From: Acetofilamentum sp. | GTDB taxonomy: Bacteria; Bacteroidota; Bacteroidia; Bacteroidales; JAFGXI01 | Reading direction: 5' to 3' | Length of the DNA: 6,664 nucleotides | NCBI GenBank assembly: GCA_020720565.1 | Contig: DYOK01000061.1 | Coordinates: 6,251 to 12,914, forward strand | Shown: one piece after another, positions 5,703 through 6,664 of the stretch | Numbering within the stretch: position 1 is the stretch's first letter | How the letters are laid out: every line of letters begins with the position of its first letter | The notes under the pieces: generated by a model | What the model saw: only the letters and a program-made list of their open reading frames with translations | What the model was told of the DNA's origin: nothing | Database searches by the model: none | Made by a program: the position numbers and the translations under genes

Positions 5703-6664
5703 ATGGATAATAAGCAGAACATAATTATTTATAAAACGGCTGATGGTAAGGCATCGGTGGCATTGTATGCTAAAGACGCTAATGTATGGATGAACCAAAA
5801 TCAACTTGCTGAACTTTTTGACACCTCAAAGCAAAATATTAGTCTTCATATAATTAATATACTGAAAGAAGGAGAGTTACATGTAAATTCAGTTGTCAAG
5901 GATTACTTGACAACTGCTTCGGATGGTAAAGACTATAATATTACATTCTATTCACTCGATATGATTTTGGCAATCGGATTTCGAGTTCGCAGTAAACGTG
6001 GTACACAGTTTAGAATTTGGGCAAATAAAAACCTGAAAGAGTATATGATAAAAGGATTTTTAATGGATGATGAACGTCTAAAGAATCCTGATGGCAGACC
6101 TGATTATTTCGATGAATTATTAGAGCGGATAAGGGATATTCGCACATCGGAAAAGCGGTTTTACCAAAAGATTAAGGACTTGTTTGCAATTAGCAGTGAT
6201 TATGAAGCTGATGATAAATCAACACAGATGTTTTTTGCCGAAACGCAAAACAAACTTCATTATGCTGTAACTGGTCAAACGGCTGCTGAATTGATTGTTT
6301 CAAGAGCAAATGCGGATAAACCAAATATGAATTTAACTTCATGGAAAGGTTCCATTGTAAGAAAGCAAGATATTTTTACAGCAAAGAACTACTTGACTCA
6401 TGATGAAATTGATACCTTAAACCGATTAGTAGTTATCTTTCTTGAAAGTGCAGAACTGAGAGCTAAAAACCGAATGGACATCACAATCGATTTTTGGCGT
6501 GAGAATGTCGATAAAATTCTTGACTTTCAGGACAAGAAGATATTGACCAATGCGGGCTCTATTAGCAAGTTAGAGATGGAAAAACAAGCACAAGAGATAT
6601 ACAAAAACTTTGATGAAAGAAGAAAGAAATTTGAGGCACTCCAAGCAGATATAGAAGATTTAGA
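5703..6664 (+). CDS. RhuM-family protein (virulence_RhuM domain), truncated by the window end
   Basis: The frame is open from the ATG at 5703 to the end of the window: 320 residues with no stop. An in-frame TGA at 5691-5693 lies just upstream, so this is the first possible start. The sequence follows the RhuM family closely. A helix-turn-helix-like start is visible at 28-51 (VWMNQNQLAELFDTSKQNIS, then LHI). Next come DGKDYNITFYSLDMILAIGFRVRSKRGTQFRIWA at 74-107 and LKEYMIKGFLMDDERLK at 111-127. GQTAAELIVSRA is at 191-202 and AKNYLTHDEIDTLNRLV at 227-243. The last 35 residues, rich in Glu and Lys, look like a coiled coil. Family members are usually about 330-345 residues, so little is missing. 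The name comes from a Salmonella pathogenicity-island 3 gene, but no biochemical activity is established. Homologues often lie in accessory regions, including type I restriction-modification loci. Local GC over 5701-5880 is about 33% by hand count. It is transcriptionally separated from the mmd operon. Confidence 0.88.
   Translation, partial: MDNKQNIIIYKTADGKASVALYAKDANVWMNQNQLAELFDTSKQNISLHIINILKEGELHVNSVVKDYLTTASDGKDYNITFYSLDMILAIGFRVRSKRGTQFRIWANKNLKEYMIKGFLMDDERLKNPDGRPDYFDELLERIRDIRTSEKRFYQKIKDLFAISSDYEADDKSTQMFFAETQNKLHYAVTGQTAAELIVSRANADKPNMNLTSWKGSIVRKQDIFTAKNYLTHDEIDTLNRLVVIFLESAELRAKNRMDITIDFWRENVDKILDFQDKKILTNAGSISKLEMEKQAQEIYKNFDERRKKFEALQADIEDL

Noticed and set aside
5613..5804. 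Minus-strand open frame of 63 codons upstream of and overlapping rhuM
   Set aside because: It overlaps the well-supported start of the RhuM gene, has no recognisable motif, and lies in low-complexity AT-rich DNA.

Overview
The window is a moderately AT-rich stretch from a bacterium that most resembles the Bacteroidota, probably an anaerobic or facultative fermenter of the Bacteroidales/Marinilabiliales type. Three things point there: close similarity, from memory, of the decarboxylase proteins to Bacteroides-type MmdA/MmdB; weak or absent Shine-Dalgarno sequences; and a Bacteroidota-style promoter (TTAG, 20-nt spacer, TAATTTTG) ahead of the first gene. No search could be run, so the placement is by recognition only.

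The centre (1377-5364) is a compact five-gene operon, all on the + strand: mce (methylmalonyl-CoA epimerase), mmdA (carboxyltransferase), mmdD (small OadG-like membrane subunit), mmdC (biotin carrier) and mmdB (Na+-translocating membrane subunit). Together they would convert (R)-methylmalonyl-CoA to the (S) isomer, transfer its carboxyl group to biotin to give propionyl-CoA, and release CO2 at the membrane while exporting Na+. This is the energy-conserving last part of the succinate-to-propionate pathway. The operon ends in a strong intrinsic terminator (5401-5443). The annotated starts of mce and mmdA are moved inward from the longest open frames, to 1377 and 1834.

On the left (78-1199) is a stand-alone P-loop ATPase of the archaeal-ATPase/STAND-like type with a C-terminal winged helix, of unknown biological role. 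On the right, after 338 bases of AT-rich noncoding DNA with several small inverted repeats, a RhuM-family gene starts at 5703 and runs off the end of the window. It lacks only its C-terminal tail. RhuM genes are often accessory and often sit near restriction-modification loci, so the right edge may open into an island.

I do not see a clearly new system. The items most worth a second look are a terminator-like hairpin between mce and mmdA, an unusual acidic residue in a conserved MmdB ion-path motif, and the change in context at the RhuM gene.
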